Positions 41,675-50,869 of a stretch of DNA of 64,000 nucleotides are shown here, in pieces. The translations under genes and the position numbers were made by a program. Below the pieces are notes generated by a model. The model was given only the letters and a program-made list of their open reading frames with translations, was not told where the DNA came from and made no database searches. Within the stretch, counting starts at the first letter, position 1. Each line of letters starts with the position of its first letter. The stretch comes from RGIG2134 sp964461115 (lineage in GTDB: Bacteria; Cyanobacteriota; Vampirovibrionia; Gastranaerophilales; Gastranaerophilaceae), in NCBI GenBank assembly GCA_964461115.1, contig CAYWSX010000002.1, positions 62,001-126,000 of the forward strand, written 5' to 3'.

Positions 41675-43060
41675 TTAGTCAAACCTCTTAAACAATTGGT
41701 CTAAGAGTTCAATCGCCATATCAATTTCTTCGTTTGTAATATACAAAGAAGGGACAAGTGTAATGATATTTTTGTAAAAACCACCGTTGTTAAGTACCAA
41801 ACCGCACTTTTTACCGTTGTAGAGTAAATCGCCTTTAAGACCCTCTTCTTGGATAGCATCACAAAGCTTTTTGTTAGGCGTAAACCCGTCTTTTTCCGTA
41901 ATTTCTATTCTGAGTGCCAGCCCAATTCCGCCAATATCGCCAATAGTTTGGTATTTCGATTTAAGAATTTTCAATCCGTCCATAAATCTCGCACTTTTTT
42001 GAGGAATTTCGCGTTCAAATTCTGCTTCTTGCTCTTCGATTATAGACATAACTTCATATCCCGCACGAACGCCGATAGGGTTGGAAGCGTATGTAGAATG
42101 AGCGCTGCCCGGAGTAAATACTTCAGGAGAGATGAATTTTTCCTTTGCCCAGAAGCCAGCGAGTGGGTTCATACCGTTAGTGATTGATTTTGCAAATGTA
42201 AGCACGTCAGGGGTGATTCCGTAGTGTTCAATCGCCCACAATTTTCCTGTTCTGAACATTCCCATTTGAATTTCGTCTATTACAAGCATAATTCCGAATT
42301 CGTCAAGAACTTTTTTAAGTTCTTTGAAATATCCTTTAGGCGGGTTTATGTATCCGCCCGTGCCGAGACAAGGCTCTGCAAAAAATGCTTTATATTCAGA
42401 TTCTCCTGTACTTCTATCGTAAAAAGAGTTGTATTCAGATTCAAAGTTTTTAGCAAACTGTTTTACGCAATAAAAATCGCAGCTGTCACAGCTTTTGCCG
42501 TAATGGCAGCGGAAACAGTAAGGGAACGGAACAAATTGCGCTCTGTCACCGAAATGCCCATATTTTTCACGATAGCGGAAGCTTGACGTAATGCAGCTTG
42601 CAGCCATTGTGCGCCCGTGATATCCGCCCATGAACGCAAACATACCATTTCGTTTAGTGTAGTTTCTTACTAGTTTTATAGCGTCTTCGTTTGCTTGCGC
42701 GCCGCCCACGTTAAAGTGCACACGACCTTTTTCGCTAAATCTTCTGTAATTTGCATCAGCAATTTTTTTAGCGAGTTTTGCTTTGTAATCGTAGATAAAT
42801 TTTGGCGCAATTTGAGGCATAGTATGCATTTGGTCAATTACTGCGTCCATAATTCTTTTATTTTTATAACCGAAGTTGCAAGTCGCATACCACATTTGCA
42901 AATCAAGATATGGAATATCTTTTGAATCGTACATAAATGAACCCTCGCACCCGCGAAATATTTTAGGGTCATCCGAATAATGTACCGTATCACCAAAAGA
43001 GCAGTACTCATTGTCCATTTCCTTTATCTGTTCGTCAGATAATAAGGCCAAGTCTATCAT
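41675..43060 (-). CDS. Class III PLP aminotransferase with Cys-rich insertion
   Basis: The 461-residue protein belongs to the acetylornithine / 4-aminobutyrate / diaminobutyrate aminotransferase group. D262 in VIDEIQMGMFRTGK and K291 in TFAKSITNG bind PLP. FMGGYHGRT is the phosphate site. A cysteine-rich loop (182-198, PYCFRC then CDSCDFYC) has five Cys with CxxC spacing, which could hold a metal. The exact amino donor is unknown. It overlaps the HAD phosphatase gene upstream by 26 bases and precedes the hydrolase by two. It is probably part of a small biosynthetic pathway. Confidence 0.86.
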   Translation of the reverse strand: MIDLALLSDEQIKEMDNEYCSFGDTVHYSDDPKIFRGCEGSFMYDSKDIPYLDLQMWYATCNFGYKNKRIMDAVIDQMHTMPQIAPKFIYDYKAKLAKKIADANYRRFSEKGRVHFNVGGAQANEDAIKLVRNYTKRNGMFAFMGGYHGRTMAASCITSSFRYREKYGHFGDRAQFVPFPYCFRCHYGKSCDSCDFYCVKQFAKNFESEYNSFYDRSTGESEYKAFFAEPCLGTGGYINPPKGYFKELKKVLDEFGIMLVIDEIQMGMFRTGKLWAIEHYGITPDVLTFAKSITNGMNPLAGFWAKEKFISPEVFTPGSAHSTYASNPIGVRAGYEVMSIIEEQEAEFEREIPQKSARFMDGLKILKSKYQTIGDIGGIGLALRIEITEKDGFTPNKKLCDAIQEEGLKGDLLYNGKKCGLVLNNGGFYKNIITLVPSLYITNEEIDMAIELLDQLFKRFD

Positions 43061-43694
43061 ATTTTATTACCTCTTCAAATGTGTTATATTCAATAAAACT
43101 AAGATTTTTTTCTTTACAATAGTGCAAAAGCTTGTGTTTTGCAAACAGATAATCAGCTTTGTCGGAAACACAAAAGTCCGAAACACTGTCTCCTACATAA
43201 AATACCTTTTTGTAAATATTTTTATATGATTGTACAAGTGAGCACTTACACGTTCCGGCTTGTTTTTTACACTGAGAATTTTTGTTAGGAAAACTCATAT
43301 AGAATCTCCCGTCAATAAATTCCAGATGGTTTGTAAAAATCTCTATATCGGTTACACCATAACGATTTAAGACGGATTTTATAAATAAATCAAAACCATC
43401 ACTAACTATCACAACTTTTATACCGTTTTTTTTAGCCGAATTATAAAAGGGAACAAAAGACTCATCAATTCGAACTTCTGCAAGAAATTTATTCAACTCT
43501 TCATCTGTAATGCCCTTTACCAGCTCAAACTGGCGCTGCATACACTGCTGAGAGTTGATTTTTCCGCCGAGCCAATCAGACTCAATTTCGAGCCACTCCT
43601 TATCCGCATATTTTTCTAGAAAATCCCCGATTGTATCTTTTTGGGTAATAGTACCGTCAAAGTCACAAACAATTATTTTTTCGTCCATTATCAT
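43035..43694 (-). CDS. HAD phosphatase of the MtnX / phosphoserine-phosphatase-like group
   Basis: The 219-residue protein (217 if the second ATG is used) starts with IIVCDFDGTITQKD (D11 and D13). It continues with IVSDGFD and GDSVSDFC as the other HAD motifs and a four-helix cap. A CKKQAGTCKC stretch lies where MtnX-type enzymes have cysteines. MtnX removes phosphate from a methylthiopentenyl intermediate of methionine salvage. Since mtnP is far away and the neighbours are an aminotransferase and hydrolase, another substrate is possible. It follows recJ by 49 bases. Confidence 0.8.
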   Translation of the reverse strand: MIMDEKIIVCDFDGTITQKDTIGDFLEKYADKEWLEIESDWLGGKINSQQCMQRQFELVKGITDEELNKFLAEVRIDESFVPFYNSAKKNGIKVVIVSDGFDLFIKSVLNRYGVTDIEIFTNHLEFIDGRFYMSFPNKNSQCKKQAGTCKCSLVQSYKNIYKKVFYVGDSVSDFCVSDKADYLFAKHKLLHYCKEKNLSFIEYNTFEEVIKYDRLGLII

Positions 43695-43743
43695 AATCTA
43701 CTATAAACAGCACCTTAATTCAAGCCCGACAGGGCTAATTTTA

Positions 43744-46122
43744 TCACTTTCTTATACATTCCGAAAGATTTTGTGCAGAAACAAGTTCATCTCTGTATTT
43801 TTTTGATTTAAAAAGCTCCATTCTGCATGACTCGTATATTTCATGTGCTTTTATATCAGAAAATGGAACAGCAGCAAGAAATTCAAAATGTATCTTTCCG
43901 TTTTCAAAATCCTGAACTTTAATAACATTTGTTCGGTTCAAAAGTTTGATAATCAATGTAGTCAACTCGTCTGCTATCGATAATGCCGCGGAAATATCGG
44001 GCAAGTAGACTTTGCCGTCATATTTTGAATATGCAAACTTCAGCATTCCCGAGATTTTATTAATATACAAGTCAATATCTGCAGGCGGAGTGCGATAATT
44101 CATAAAATGAACCACTTCAGGGTTTACAGACTTCAAAATAAATTCCATCAACCCTTTATCAGCGGGGTAATCAAAAAACATAAGCTGGTCGGCCGGTTCA
44201 GTGCTCAAACGAGAAACTATACTCGAGGAAAGCGTCTCATCCTCACTCAAATTTTTGACAATTTCTTTATCTTCAGCAAAAATTTTGAATTTTTTCTGCG
44301 ATGTTTTTATGTAATCTGCTACTTGCGCTAAAATTCCTGTTTTCTTTCTATGGTCAATTACTTTACAAGACGCTTTTGAGGCCTCGGTAATAAACTCTGA
44401 ATTATAGTCCTTAATATCGAGTTGCAGGGATTTTACACCATTAAATTCGTTGATTTTCGGGTAGAATGCAATATCAAGTTTTTTCCCGAGCGGAATATTG
44501 AGTGTAGAAGTCTTCCATAGCACACAATCAACCGTGTTTGCCGAACTATCTTCACAAGTAAATTTTAGGTGGTTCTTATTTTGTCCAAGCACCTTTTCAC
44601 CCGCTAAAATTAAATCTTTTATGGCGAAAACAGGGTATGAGTTTCCCTCACCGAAAGGCTCCATCTTATTTAGACTGTCTAAAAGTTCCAACGAAATTTC
44701 ATCAAGCGATATTTCTAAATCCACATTCAAGACCGGCTGAGGAATAACCCCGTCAGTCATCTCAAACACGGTCGAGTTGACGGCTTCACGGAATCTTTCA
44801 AGTGAAGTTTGATTTTTATCAAGCGCAAGCCCTGCCGCCATAGAATGGCCACCATATGATTTTATAATATCAGAGTTGACTTCCAAAACATTAAAAATGT
44901 TAACACCCTCAATACTTCGCGCGGAAGAGCGCAGTGTTTCACCATCAGGTGCGTCTGTAAACATAAAAACAGGTTTATTAAACTTTTCGACCAATCTTGA
45001 TGCGACAATACCAATGATTCCGACATGCCAGTGCGGGTTATAGGTCACAAGAACAGGGTCGTTTTCAAAATTATTCTTTTCGATGTACTCAAGAGCGCTC
45101 AAATATATCTCGTCGCTGAGCTCTTGGCGCATTTTGTTGAAATTACTCAAAGACTGAGAATAAAGGACGAGTTCCGCCGGATTGTCACTCGTTAACAGCT
45201 TAAATGCCGTATCGGCACTATCCAAACGCCCTGCAGCATTAATTCTTGGGGCAATGGTAAATGCAATCTTTTCGGTAGTCATTTTTTCTTGAGGATTCAG
45301 TCCGGCTGACCTCAAGAGAGCGGTAATACCCGAGTTTTTCCCATCTTCTATGAGTTTGAGCCCGAGCGCGACAAATAATCTATTTTCGTGCAAAAGGGGC
45401 ATAATGTCAGCCACCGTGCCAAGTGCTACCAGAGGTAAAAGATTTTCTGCAAAATTTATTTTGTCATATGATTCCAAAAGCGCACACGCAAGCTTAAACG
45501 CAGCACCGACACCGGCCATTGACGTAAGCGAGCTGATTTCTTCAACACACAGGTCATCAGATAGTGAACCTTCAGCTTTCGCATCCAGTATTGCGTATGC
45601 GGGCGGAAGTTTTTCCTGCGGTTCGTGGTGGTCAGTGACGATAGTATCGACGCCAAATGTCTTTACAAGCGCTATTTCGTCACAATCACTAATTCCGCAG
45701 TCCACGGTAATTACGAGTTTTACTTTTTCTTTTGAAATTTTCTTCAAAAGTACAGACTTGCTCAACCCATGGCTTTCTGTCTGCCTGTCAGGAATATAGT
45801 GTGAAAACACTGCACCTAAATGCTCAAAAGCTTTATGTAAAACTGCGGTCGAGGTCACGCCGTCAGCGTCAAAATCACCGTAAATCAAAATGTGTTCTTT
45901 ATTCTCAATTGCCACGCTGATACGCGATATTGCTTTAGCCATATCCGTGTATGCATAAGGTGAAACAGGCTCTATTTCCAGCGGATTCAGAAATTTCTCC
46001 GCATTTTTAGCCGTATCGATTCCTCTTTGCATTAATAATTTTGCTATAATATCGGAACCTGCCGCTTTTATAAGCGAATCGTCAGGCTGCGCACATTCTT
46101 TCGTAATCCAGTGTTTTGGCAC
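43744..46122 (-). CDS. recJ: Single-stranded-DNA-specific exonuclease RecJ
   Basis: The open frame begins at TTG 46143. The best-spaced start is GTG 46122, with GGGGAG six bases upstream; ATG 46128 abuts that site directly. The protein has about 792 residues. It has DHH and DHHA1 phosphoesterase domains with YGDFDADGVTST, VTDHHEP, PRINAAGRL and GGHSMAAGLAL, an OB-like domain, and a C-terminal extension of about 200 residues seen in long RecJ forms of Gram-positives and cyanobacteria. It degrades single-stranded DNA 5' to 3' in recombination and repair. A TATAAT box at 46159-46154 predicts a short leader. The overlapping HAD-to-membrane cluster follows. Confidence 0.94.
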   Translation of the reverse strand: MPKHWITKECAQPDDSLIKAAGSDIIAKLLMQRGIDTAKNAEKFLNPLEIEPVSPYAYTDMAKAISRISVAIENKEHILIYGDFDADGVTSTAVLHKAFEHLGAVFSHYIPDRQTESHGLSKSVLLKKISKEKVKLVITVDCGISDCDEIALVKTFGVDTIVTDHHEPQEKLPPAYAILDAKAEGSLSDDLCVEEISSLTSMAGVGAAFKLACALLESYDKINFAENLLPLVALGTVADIMPLLHENRLFVALGLKLIEDGKNSGITALLRSAGLNPQEKMTTEKIAFTIAPRINAAGRLDSADTAFKLLTSDNPAELVLYSQSLSNFNKMRQELSDEIYLSALEYIEKNNFENDPVLVTYNPHWHVGIIGIVASRLVEKFNKPVFMFTDAPDGETLRSSARSIEGVNIFNVLEVNSDIIKSYGGHSMAAGLALDKNQTSLERFREAVNSTVFEMTDGVIPQPVLNVDLEISLDEISLELLDSLNKMEPFGEGNSYPVFAIKDLILAGEKVLGQNKNHLKFTCEDSSANTVDCVLWKTSTLNIPLGKKLDIAFYPKINEFNGVKSLQLDIKDYNSEFITEASKASCKVIDHRKKTGILAQVADYIKTSQKKFKIFAEDKEIVKNLSEDETLSSSIVSRLSTEPADQLMFFDYPADKGLMEFILKSVNPEVVHFMNYRTPPADIDLYINKISGMLKFAYSKYDGKVYLPDISAALSIADELTTLIIKLLNRTNVIKVQDFENGKIHFEFLAAVPFSDIKAHEIYESCRMELFKSKKYRDELVSAQNLSECIRK

Positions 46123-46165
46123 GTTCATCTCCCCATAATTCAAATTTATTCATATTATAGCGCAC

Positions 46166-47728
46166 TTATTCCATCATTGCCGTATTTTGCGATTTCTTAA
46201 ACTTTGTTTTGTTGAAGAAAAACACCATGGGCGAAACCAGTATGCACAAAACACCGTAAAGTCTGAACAAATCTACAAATGCCATGAGGTTTGCCTGCTG
46301 TAAAAGCTGCCCGTACATCATGAATTCTGCTTTTGCATGCGCAGTGACAGCGTTCATCTGAGATGCAAACGCATTAAAAAGAGCATTGAATTTTATATTA
46401 TAAACAGGGTTTGCAAAGTTTAAATGCTGAACCATATACGCTTGATAAATCTGACCTTTACGCTCGATAAGCGTTGAAACAAGAGAAACGCCGATTGCAC
46501 CACCCACACTTCTTAAAAGAGCAAAAATTCCTGTCGCATTCGTCAATTGTTCATTCTTTAGAGTTATAAACGCAATAGCAGAAAGTGATACCATCGAAAG
46601 CGACAAGCCAAAACCACAGACAATATTAGGTATAATTACGTCAACTTTTGAAATTTGAAGATTCAAATCCCCAAACATCAAATTTGAAACTCCAAGAATT
46701 ACAAAACCTGCGAAAATTATCCAGCGCATATCAAATTTCCTCGACAAGTAAGAGCACATTGCAATCCCTAGAAGGGAGCCAATCCCGCGCGGTGAAATCG
46801 TCAGACCGCTTAAAAATGCTGTATATCCAAGCAAATGCTGTAAAAAAATCGGAAGTATTGCGAGCGTTGAATACAAAATAGCACCCTGCATAGCAACAAG
46901 CAGGCATCCGACTGTAAAATTCCTGTCTAAAAAGACTTTTAAATCGATGATAGGCTTGTCAAAGGTAAGCTGGCGATAGATAAATGCTATTAAGAAAAAA
47001 CAGCTTGCGGAAAAAGTCCAGCGAACCCAGCTTGCTTCGAACCAGTCTGAATGCTGACCGTTATCCAAGACATACTGAAGCGTCAACAACCAAAGTGCAA
47101 GGTATATAAACCCCCAATAGTCAATTTTTTCAATTTTACCCTTTTTAGCGTAATCCGGGTCTTTTACAGTTGCATTTGCCATAATTACCGCTAATATACC
47201 GATTGGAACGTTAATCAAAAATATCCAATGCCACGAATACGTATCGGTAATCCACCCTCCGAGTGTCGGACCGATAATAGGCGCAAAAATAATCCCTATA
47301 CCATATATAGACATACCCTTTGCTTGGTCTTCTTTCGGGAAAACTTCAAGAATAATAGCTTGCGCAATCGGCATAATGGCACCGCCGCCGATACCCTGAA
47401 CAACCCGCCAAAAAATAAGCATTTGCATACTATGCGAAACACCGCACATAAACGACGCCAATGTAAATATCACCGTACTTATCAAGAGAAACTTTTTACG
47501 CCCGAACATGGTTGAAAACCACGCTGTGCTTGGGAGAATTACACCGTTTGCAATAAGGTAGCTGGTAAGCACCCACATCGACTCTGTGTTTGTCGCAGAG
47601 AAGCTTCCCGCAATATAAGGCAGCGAAACATTCGCAATCGATGAGTCGAGTACTACCATGAACGTAATAAGCATTACGGAAAATATCGTTGCATATGGCG
47701 GTGTAAATTTTGTTTCTTCGTTAACCAT
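46166..47728 (-). CDS. emrB: EmrB/QacA-type MFS multidrug exporter (14 helices)
   Basis: The 520-residue major facilitator of the DHA2 family has 14 predicted membrane helices. It has the first-helix signature VVLDSSIANVSLPYIAGSF and motif C in GGAIGVSLVS-like form. It also has a GGGAIMPIAQ segment and a proline-rich YSWHWIFLINVPIG. It pumps drugs or toxins by proton antiport. It follows the adaptor gene after two bases and works with it and an outer membrane channel as a tripartite pump. The transcript is marR-emrA-emrB. Confidence 0.93.
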   Translation of the reverse strand: MVNEETKFTPPYATIFSVMLITFMVVLDSSIANVSLPYIAGSFSATNTESMWVLTSYLIANGVILPSTAWFSTMFGRKKFLLISTVIFTLASFMCGVSHSMQMLIFWRVVQGIGGGAIMPIAQAIILEVFPKEDQAKGMSIYGIGIIFAPIIGPTLGGWITDTYSWHWIFLINVPIGILAVIMANATVKDPDYAKKGKIEKIDYWGFIYLALWLLTLQYVLDNGQHSDWFEASWVRWTFSASCFFLIAFIYRQLTFDKPIIDLKVFLDRNFTVGCLLVAMQGAILYSTLAILPIFLQHLLGYTAFLSGLTISPRGIGSLLGIAMCSYLSRKFDMRWIIFAGFVILGVSNLMFGDLNLQISKVDVIIPNIVCGFGLSLSMVSLSAIAFITLKNEQLTNATGIFALLRSVGGAIGVSLVSTLIERKGQIYQAYMVQHLNFANPVYNIKFNALFNAFASQMNAVTAHAKAEFMMYGQLLQQANLMAFVDLFRLYGVLCILVSPMVFFFNKTKFKKSQNTAMME

Positions 47729-47730
47729 TT

Positions 47731-48873
47731 TTATTTAATTTTTACACTAGGAACAACCGACATACCGGGCTGAATAGCATACTTTTGGTATTCCTTGTCA
47801 TTAAAAGTGATTTTCACAGGCACGCGCTGAACAATTTTAACATAGCTGCCTACTGCATTTTCCGGCGGGAATAAACTTGTTTTTGAGCCTGTTGCACGCT
47901 GAATACTGTCCACAGTCCCTTCAAACTTAGCCTTAGGAAATGCATCAACCTTAATTTTGACCGCCTGCCCCTCTTTCATGTCCGTAAGCTGCGTCTCTTT
48001 GAAGTTAGCCACAACCCAACGCTCAGAAGGTACAATAGCAAACAACGGCTGTCCTCTTTGGACAAATACACCCTGTTCAACTGCGCGGCTGGTAATTACC
48101 CCGTCTGTCGGCGCATAAATCTTTGTATAAGAAACGTCTAATTCAGCTTGGGAGAGCATTGCCGCCAATTCTTTAATCTGAGAACCCGCAGTTGTTTTCT
48201 GTGCGGAAGACGCCTGCAACGCAATTTTAGCTTTTTGAAGGTTTTCCGCGGCTGATTTTTGATTAGCAGTTGCAGTCTTTAATTTAGCCTCCGACTCATC
48301 ATATTTTTGCTTGGAAGCCGCCCCTTTACTATATAATCCGGAAAATCTGTCATACGTAGTTTTTGCCAAGGCTAAATCCGCATTTGCGGCGTTTAAAGCT
48401 TCTGTCGCTTGAGATATCATCGTTTCCGACTGCTCTACTTGCTTTTGTGCCGTCAATATTATAGAGTGAGCGCCAAAATCACCCTGAGAAGCCTGTCCCG
48501 ATTTATTTTTGGCAATTTCCAGACGCGCTTTTAACTGCTCGACTTTGGTTTCATAGTCCTGAGGCTCAATCTCCATAAGCAAGTCGCCTTTTTTAACGAT
48601 TTGGTTATCATCAATATAAAGTTTAGAAATATTGCCTGAAACTTTTGGACTCAATTTTATTATTCTGCCCTCAATAAAGGCATCATCTGTTGTCTGGAAG
48701 GATGAAAAATACATCCAAGACAAAAATATAAATACAGAAGCGATAATTGCAGCACTAGTAAATACTTTTTTACGCTGTTTTTTAGGTATTTTTTTTATCA
48801 ATGATTTTAGTGTAACTTTTTGTTTTCTTTTTTTGTGTTCCTGCTGAGGCAGATTATTTTCGTTATTTTCCAT
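47731..48873 (-). CDS. emrA: EmrA-type membrane fusion protein
   Basis: The 380-residue HlyD-family adaptor has a basic N-terminal tail (1-33), one membrane helix (about 36-58) and split lipoyl halves (LSPKVSGNISKLYIDDNQIVKKGDLL and IYAPTDGVITSRAVEQG). A coiled-coil hairpin (about 110-210) lies between them. It joins the MFS pump to the outer membrane channel in the periplasm. It lies ten bases after the regulator gene. The anchoring and hairpin length are as in EmrA rather than in RND adaptors. Confidence 0.93.
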   Translation of the reverse strand: MENNENNLPQQEHKKRKQKVTLKSLIKKIPKKQRKKVFTSAAIIASVFIFLSWMYFSSFQTTDDAFIEGRIIKLSPKVSGNISKLYIDDNQIVKKGDLLMEIEPQDYETKVEQLKARLEIAKNKSGQASQGDFGAHSIILTAQKQVEQSETMISQATEALNAANADLALAKTTYDRFSGLYSKGAASKQKYDESEAKLKTATANQKSAAENLQKAKIALQASSAQKTTAGSQIKELAAMLSQAELDVSYTKIYAPTDGVITSRAVEQGVFVQRGQPLFAIVPSERWVVANFKETQLTDMKEGQAVKIKVDAFPKAKFEGTVDSIQRATGSKTSLFPPENAVGSYVKIVQRVPVKITFNDKEYQKYAIQPGMSVVPSVKIK

Positions 48874-48883
48874 AATGTTTCCT

Positions 48884-49357
48884 TTATGTTTGCATAGTGA
48901 AATAGTCGCTGAGATTGTTTCTCATTTTTTCAAGGACATTTAATAAACTATTAATTTCTTCTCCCGATATATTTCTGAGGAGTTTGTCCGCAATTTTCTG
49001 CTTTAAGGGCGCTAATTTATTTATACTTTTTCGCCCTTCATCAGTAATATAAATCCTTAAAAGCCTTTTATTTTCTTCGTCCTGGCGACGCTCGATCATT
49101 CCTTTATCCAGGAGAATATTTATAAGTCGCGTGATATTCGGGCGGTCTTTCAGTACAATTTTGCCAAGCTGGCGTTGATAAACGCCATCATTATATGTAA
49201 GCACGTATAAAATTTCGTACTGGTCGAGCGTGAGAGAATCAAGATGAAGTTCTTTCAGCGCATTAATAGCCGCAAATTTAATGTAAGCCGCCGTTTTAGT
49301 GACCATAAACCCAACACCCTTATCCCTCAAATCTTCTTTTTCTCTGTTCGAACTCAT
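48884..49357 (-). CDS. MarR-family transcriptional regulator
   Basis: The start is the ATG at 49357, with AAGGA six bases upstream. Other in-frame ATGs at 49375 and 49408 are closer to or inside the promoter. The 157-residue protein has a winged helix-turn-helix (about 45-110), with LTLDQYEILYVL, RQLGKIVLKDRPNITRLINIL and the wing IERRQDEENKRLLRIYITDEG, plus dimer helices at both ends. It should bind the palindrome at 49383-49400 and repress both directions until an effector binds. It is the first gene of the emrAB operon. Confidence 0.9.
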   Translation of the reverse strand: MSSNREKEDLRDKGVGFMVTKTAAYIKFAAINALKELHLDSLTLDQYEILYVLTYNDGVYQRQLGKIVLKDRPNITRLINILLDKGMIERRQDEENKRLLRIYITDEGRKSINKLAPLKQKIADKLLRNISGEEINSLLNVLEKMRNNLSDYFTMQT

Positions 49358-49382
49358 GATTTCCTTGTCTTTCATTCTATTA

Positions 49383-49400
49383 ATGTTATTATAATAACAT
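49383..49400. promoter_or_regulatory. Palindromic MarR operator over divergent -10 boxes
   Basis: ATGTTATTATAATAACAT is a perfect 18-base palindrome. It contains TATAAT on the plus strand (49390-49395) and TATAAT on the minus strand (49393-49388). One bound dimer would block both the channel gene and the marR-emrAB operon. Confidence 0.75.
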
Positions 49401-49427
49401 AGAAACATTAAAAGGAAAGTAAATTTT

Positions 49428-50804
49428 ATGAACTTTAAAAAAATATGCGTCTGCGCAATTCTGTCTTCGATATTTGTTTCGCCCGCAATGGCTCTAAAGT
49501 CTGAAAAACAACCTGAAAAACCTGTTGTTTTGACTTCTAAAGTAGACTATTTAAACTTTGATTGGTGGAAAAATTTTAATGACCCATACCTTGAAGAATA
49601 CATTGCCCGCGGAATCGAACACAACCATGATTTAAAAATGGCGACACTTTCAATTGAAGAGTACAAGCAGCTTGTCAAAATCCAATTCGGAAAAGAGCTT
49701 CCCATGGTAAATGTCGGGGCAAATTACATAGGTTCGCTTACAATGGGCAATGCGGGCGAGATTTTGAACACAGGTTTTGATGATTATATTTTTGCTGTTC
49801 CCCTGATTGTCACATATGAGGCAGACATTTACGGTAAAAATCACAACAAAACCACTTCGGTTAAAATGATGAAGCAATCCGTGGAATACAAAGAAAGAGC
49901 GGCATACATCGCTGTTTCCTCGCTAATTGCAAGTACATACCTGAATATAGTTCAGCTTGATAAAGTTATCTCACTCCAAAAAGACATTGTAAGTTACAGA
50001 AAAACTATTTACGACTTAATGAACGAACAGCATAAGTACGGGCTTGCGTCTATTCAAGATACAATAGCAGCAAACAAAGCTTTTACTGCTTCAAGAATTC
50101 AGCTTACAACTCTTGAAAAAGAACAAAATATAGCGCTTAACGCACTTGCAGTACTTCTCGGCGATAGTGCAGACAATGCAGGAGACTACAAAAGAAGCAG
50201 TTTTGATACAATTGCCACAAGTATACATGTACCGGAAACTATCAGCTCGGAAATCATCGTAAACCGCCCTGATGTCCAGTCTATTGAGGCAGAACTTAAA
50301 AAAGCGCAAATTGATATCAAAGTCGCAAGAAAAGAACTGCTTCCATCTATAAGTCTGAACGGCGCACTTATTTTCAACGCATTGAAACTCGGGGAGCTTG
50401 TTAACAATAGTTTCGGTCTGCTCGCGCTTGCACCGGGCATGATGCACACTCTTTTTGCCGGCGGACAAAAAATGGCAAATCTTCGTCTTAACAAAACAAG
50501 ATACGAAAAAATGCTCCAGAATTATCAAAAAACCAATTTGATAGCTATTCAAGAGGTAAACGACGCGCTTGTAAAAATCAAATACGACCGCAAGCAAGAC
50601 AATGAAAACGCTTCCAAACTGAATTTGGAAAAACAAAACGAAATGCTCGCCAGAGAAAGCTACACAGCAGGCGCTATTTCGAAACTCGACTACACGCAAT
50701 ATAAGGAAATGCTTGCAACAGCAGAGCGGGATAAAGTTCAAAGCGCAACTTTGTGCCTGATAGATTATGTAACACTATACAAGGCTGCAGGGGCAAAGAT
50801 TTAA
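49428..50804 (+). CDS. OprM/NodT-type outer membrane efflux channel
   Basis: The 458-residue protein has a signal peptide (about 1-22, ending AMA) and two OEP repeats. It contains WWKNFNDPYLEEYIARGIEHNHDL, typical of NodT/OprM-type channels, and VNRPDVQSIEAELKKAQID in the second repeat. No lipobox cysteine follows the signal peptide, unlike OprM. It is transcribed away from marR-emrA-emrB across the shared operator and most likely supplies their outer membrane exit. A strong terminator ends it. Confidence 0.92.
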   Translation: MNFKKICVCAILSSIFVSPAMALKSEKQPEKPVVLTSKVDYLNFDWWKNFNDPYLEEYIARGIEHNHDLKMATLSIEEYKQLVKIQFGKELPMVNVGANYIGSLTMGNAGEILNTGFDDYIFAVPLIVTYEADIYGKNHNKTTSVKMMKQSVEYKERAAYIAVSSLIASTYLNIVQLDKVISLQKDIVSYRKTIYDLMNEQHKYGLASIQDTIAANKAFTASRIQLTTLEKEQNIALNALAVLLGDSADNAGDYKRSSFDTIATSIHVPETISSEIIVNRPDVQSIEAELKKAQIDIKVARKELLPSISLNGALIFNALKLGELVNNSFGLLALAPGMMHTLFAGGQKMANLRLNKTRYEKMLQNYQKTNLIAIQEVNDALVKIKYDRKQDNENASKLNLEKQNEMLARESYTAGAISKLDYTQYKEMLATAERDKVQSATLCLIDYVTLYKAAGAKI

Positions 50805-50820
50805 ACAAAACAAGAAAAAT

Positions 50821-50860
50821 AAAGAAGCCTGATTAATTAAAATCAGGCTTCTTTATTTTT
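50821..50860. terminator. Bidirectional terminator between the efflux channel gene and lysC
   Basis: AAAGAAGCCTGAT (50821-50833) pairs with ATCAGGCTTCTTT (50842-50854) in a perfect 13-base-pair stem. T-rich ends follow on both strands. It serves the plus-strand channel gene and the convergent lysC. Confidence 0.9.
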
Positions 50861-50869
50861 AAATATTTT

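Noticed and set aside
43035..43694. Assigning the HAD phosphatase firmly as MtnX together with mtnP
   Set aside because: mtnP is 30 kb away and the direct neighbours do not belong to methionine salvage, so only a group-level call is made.
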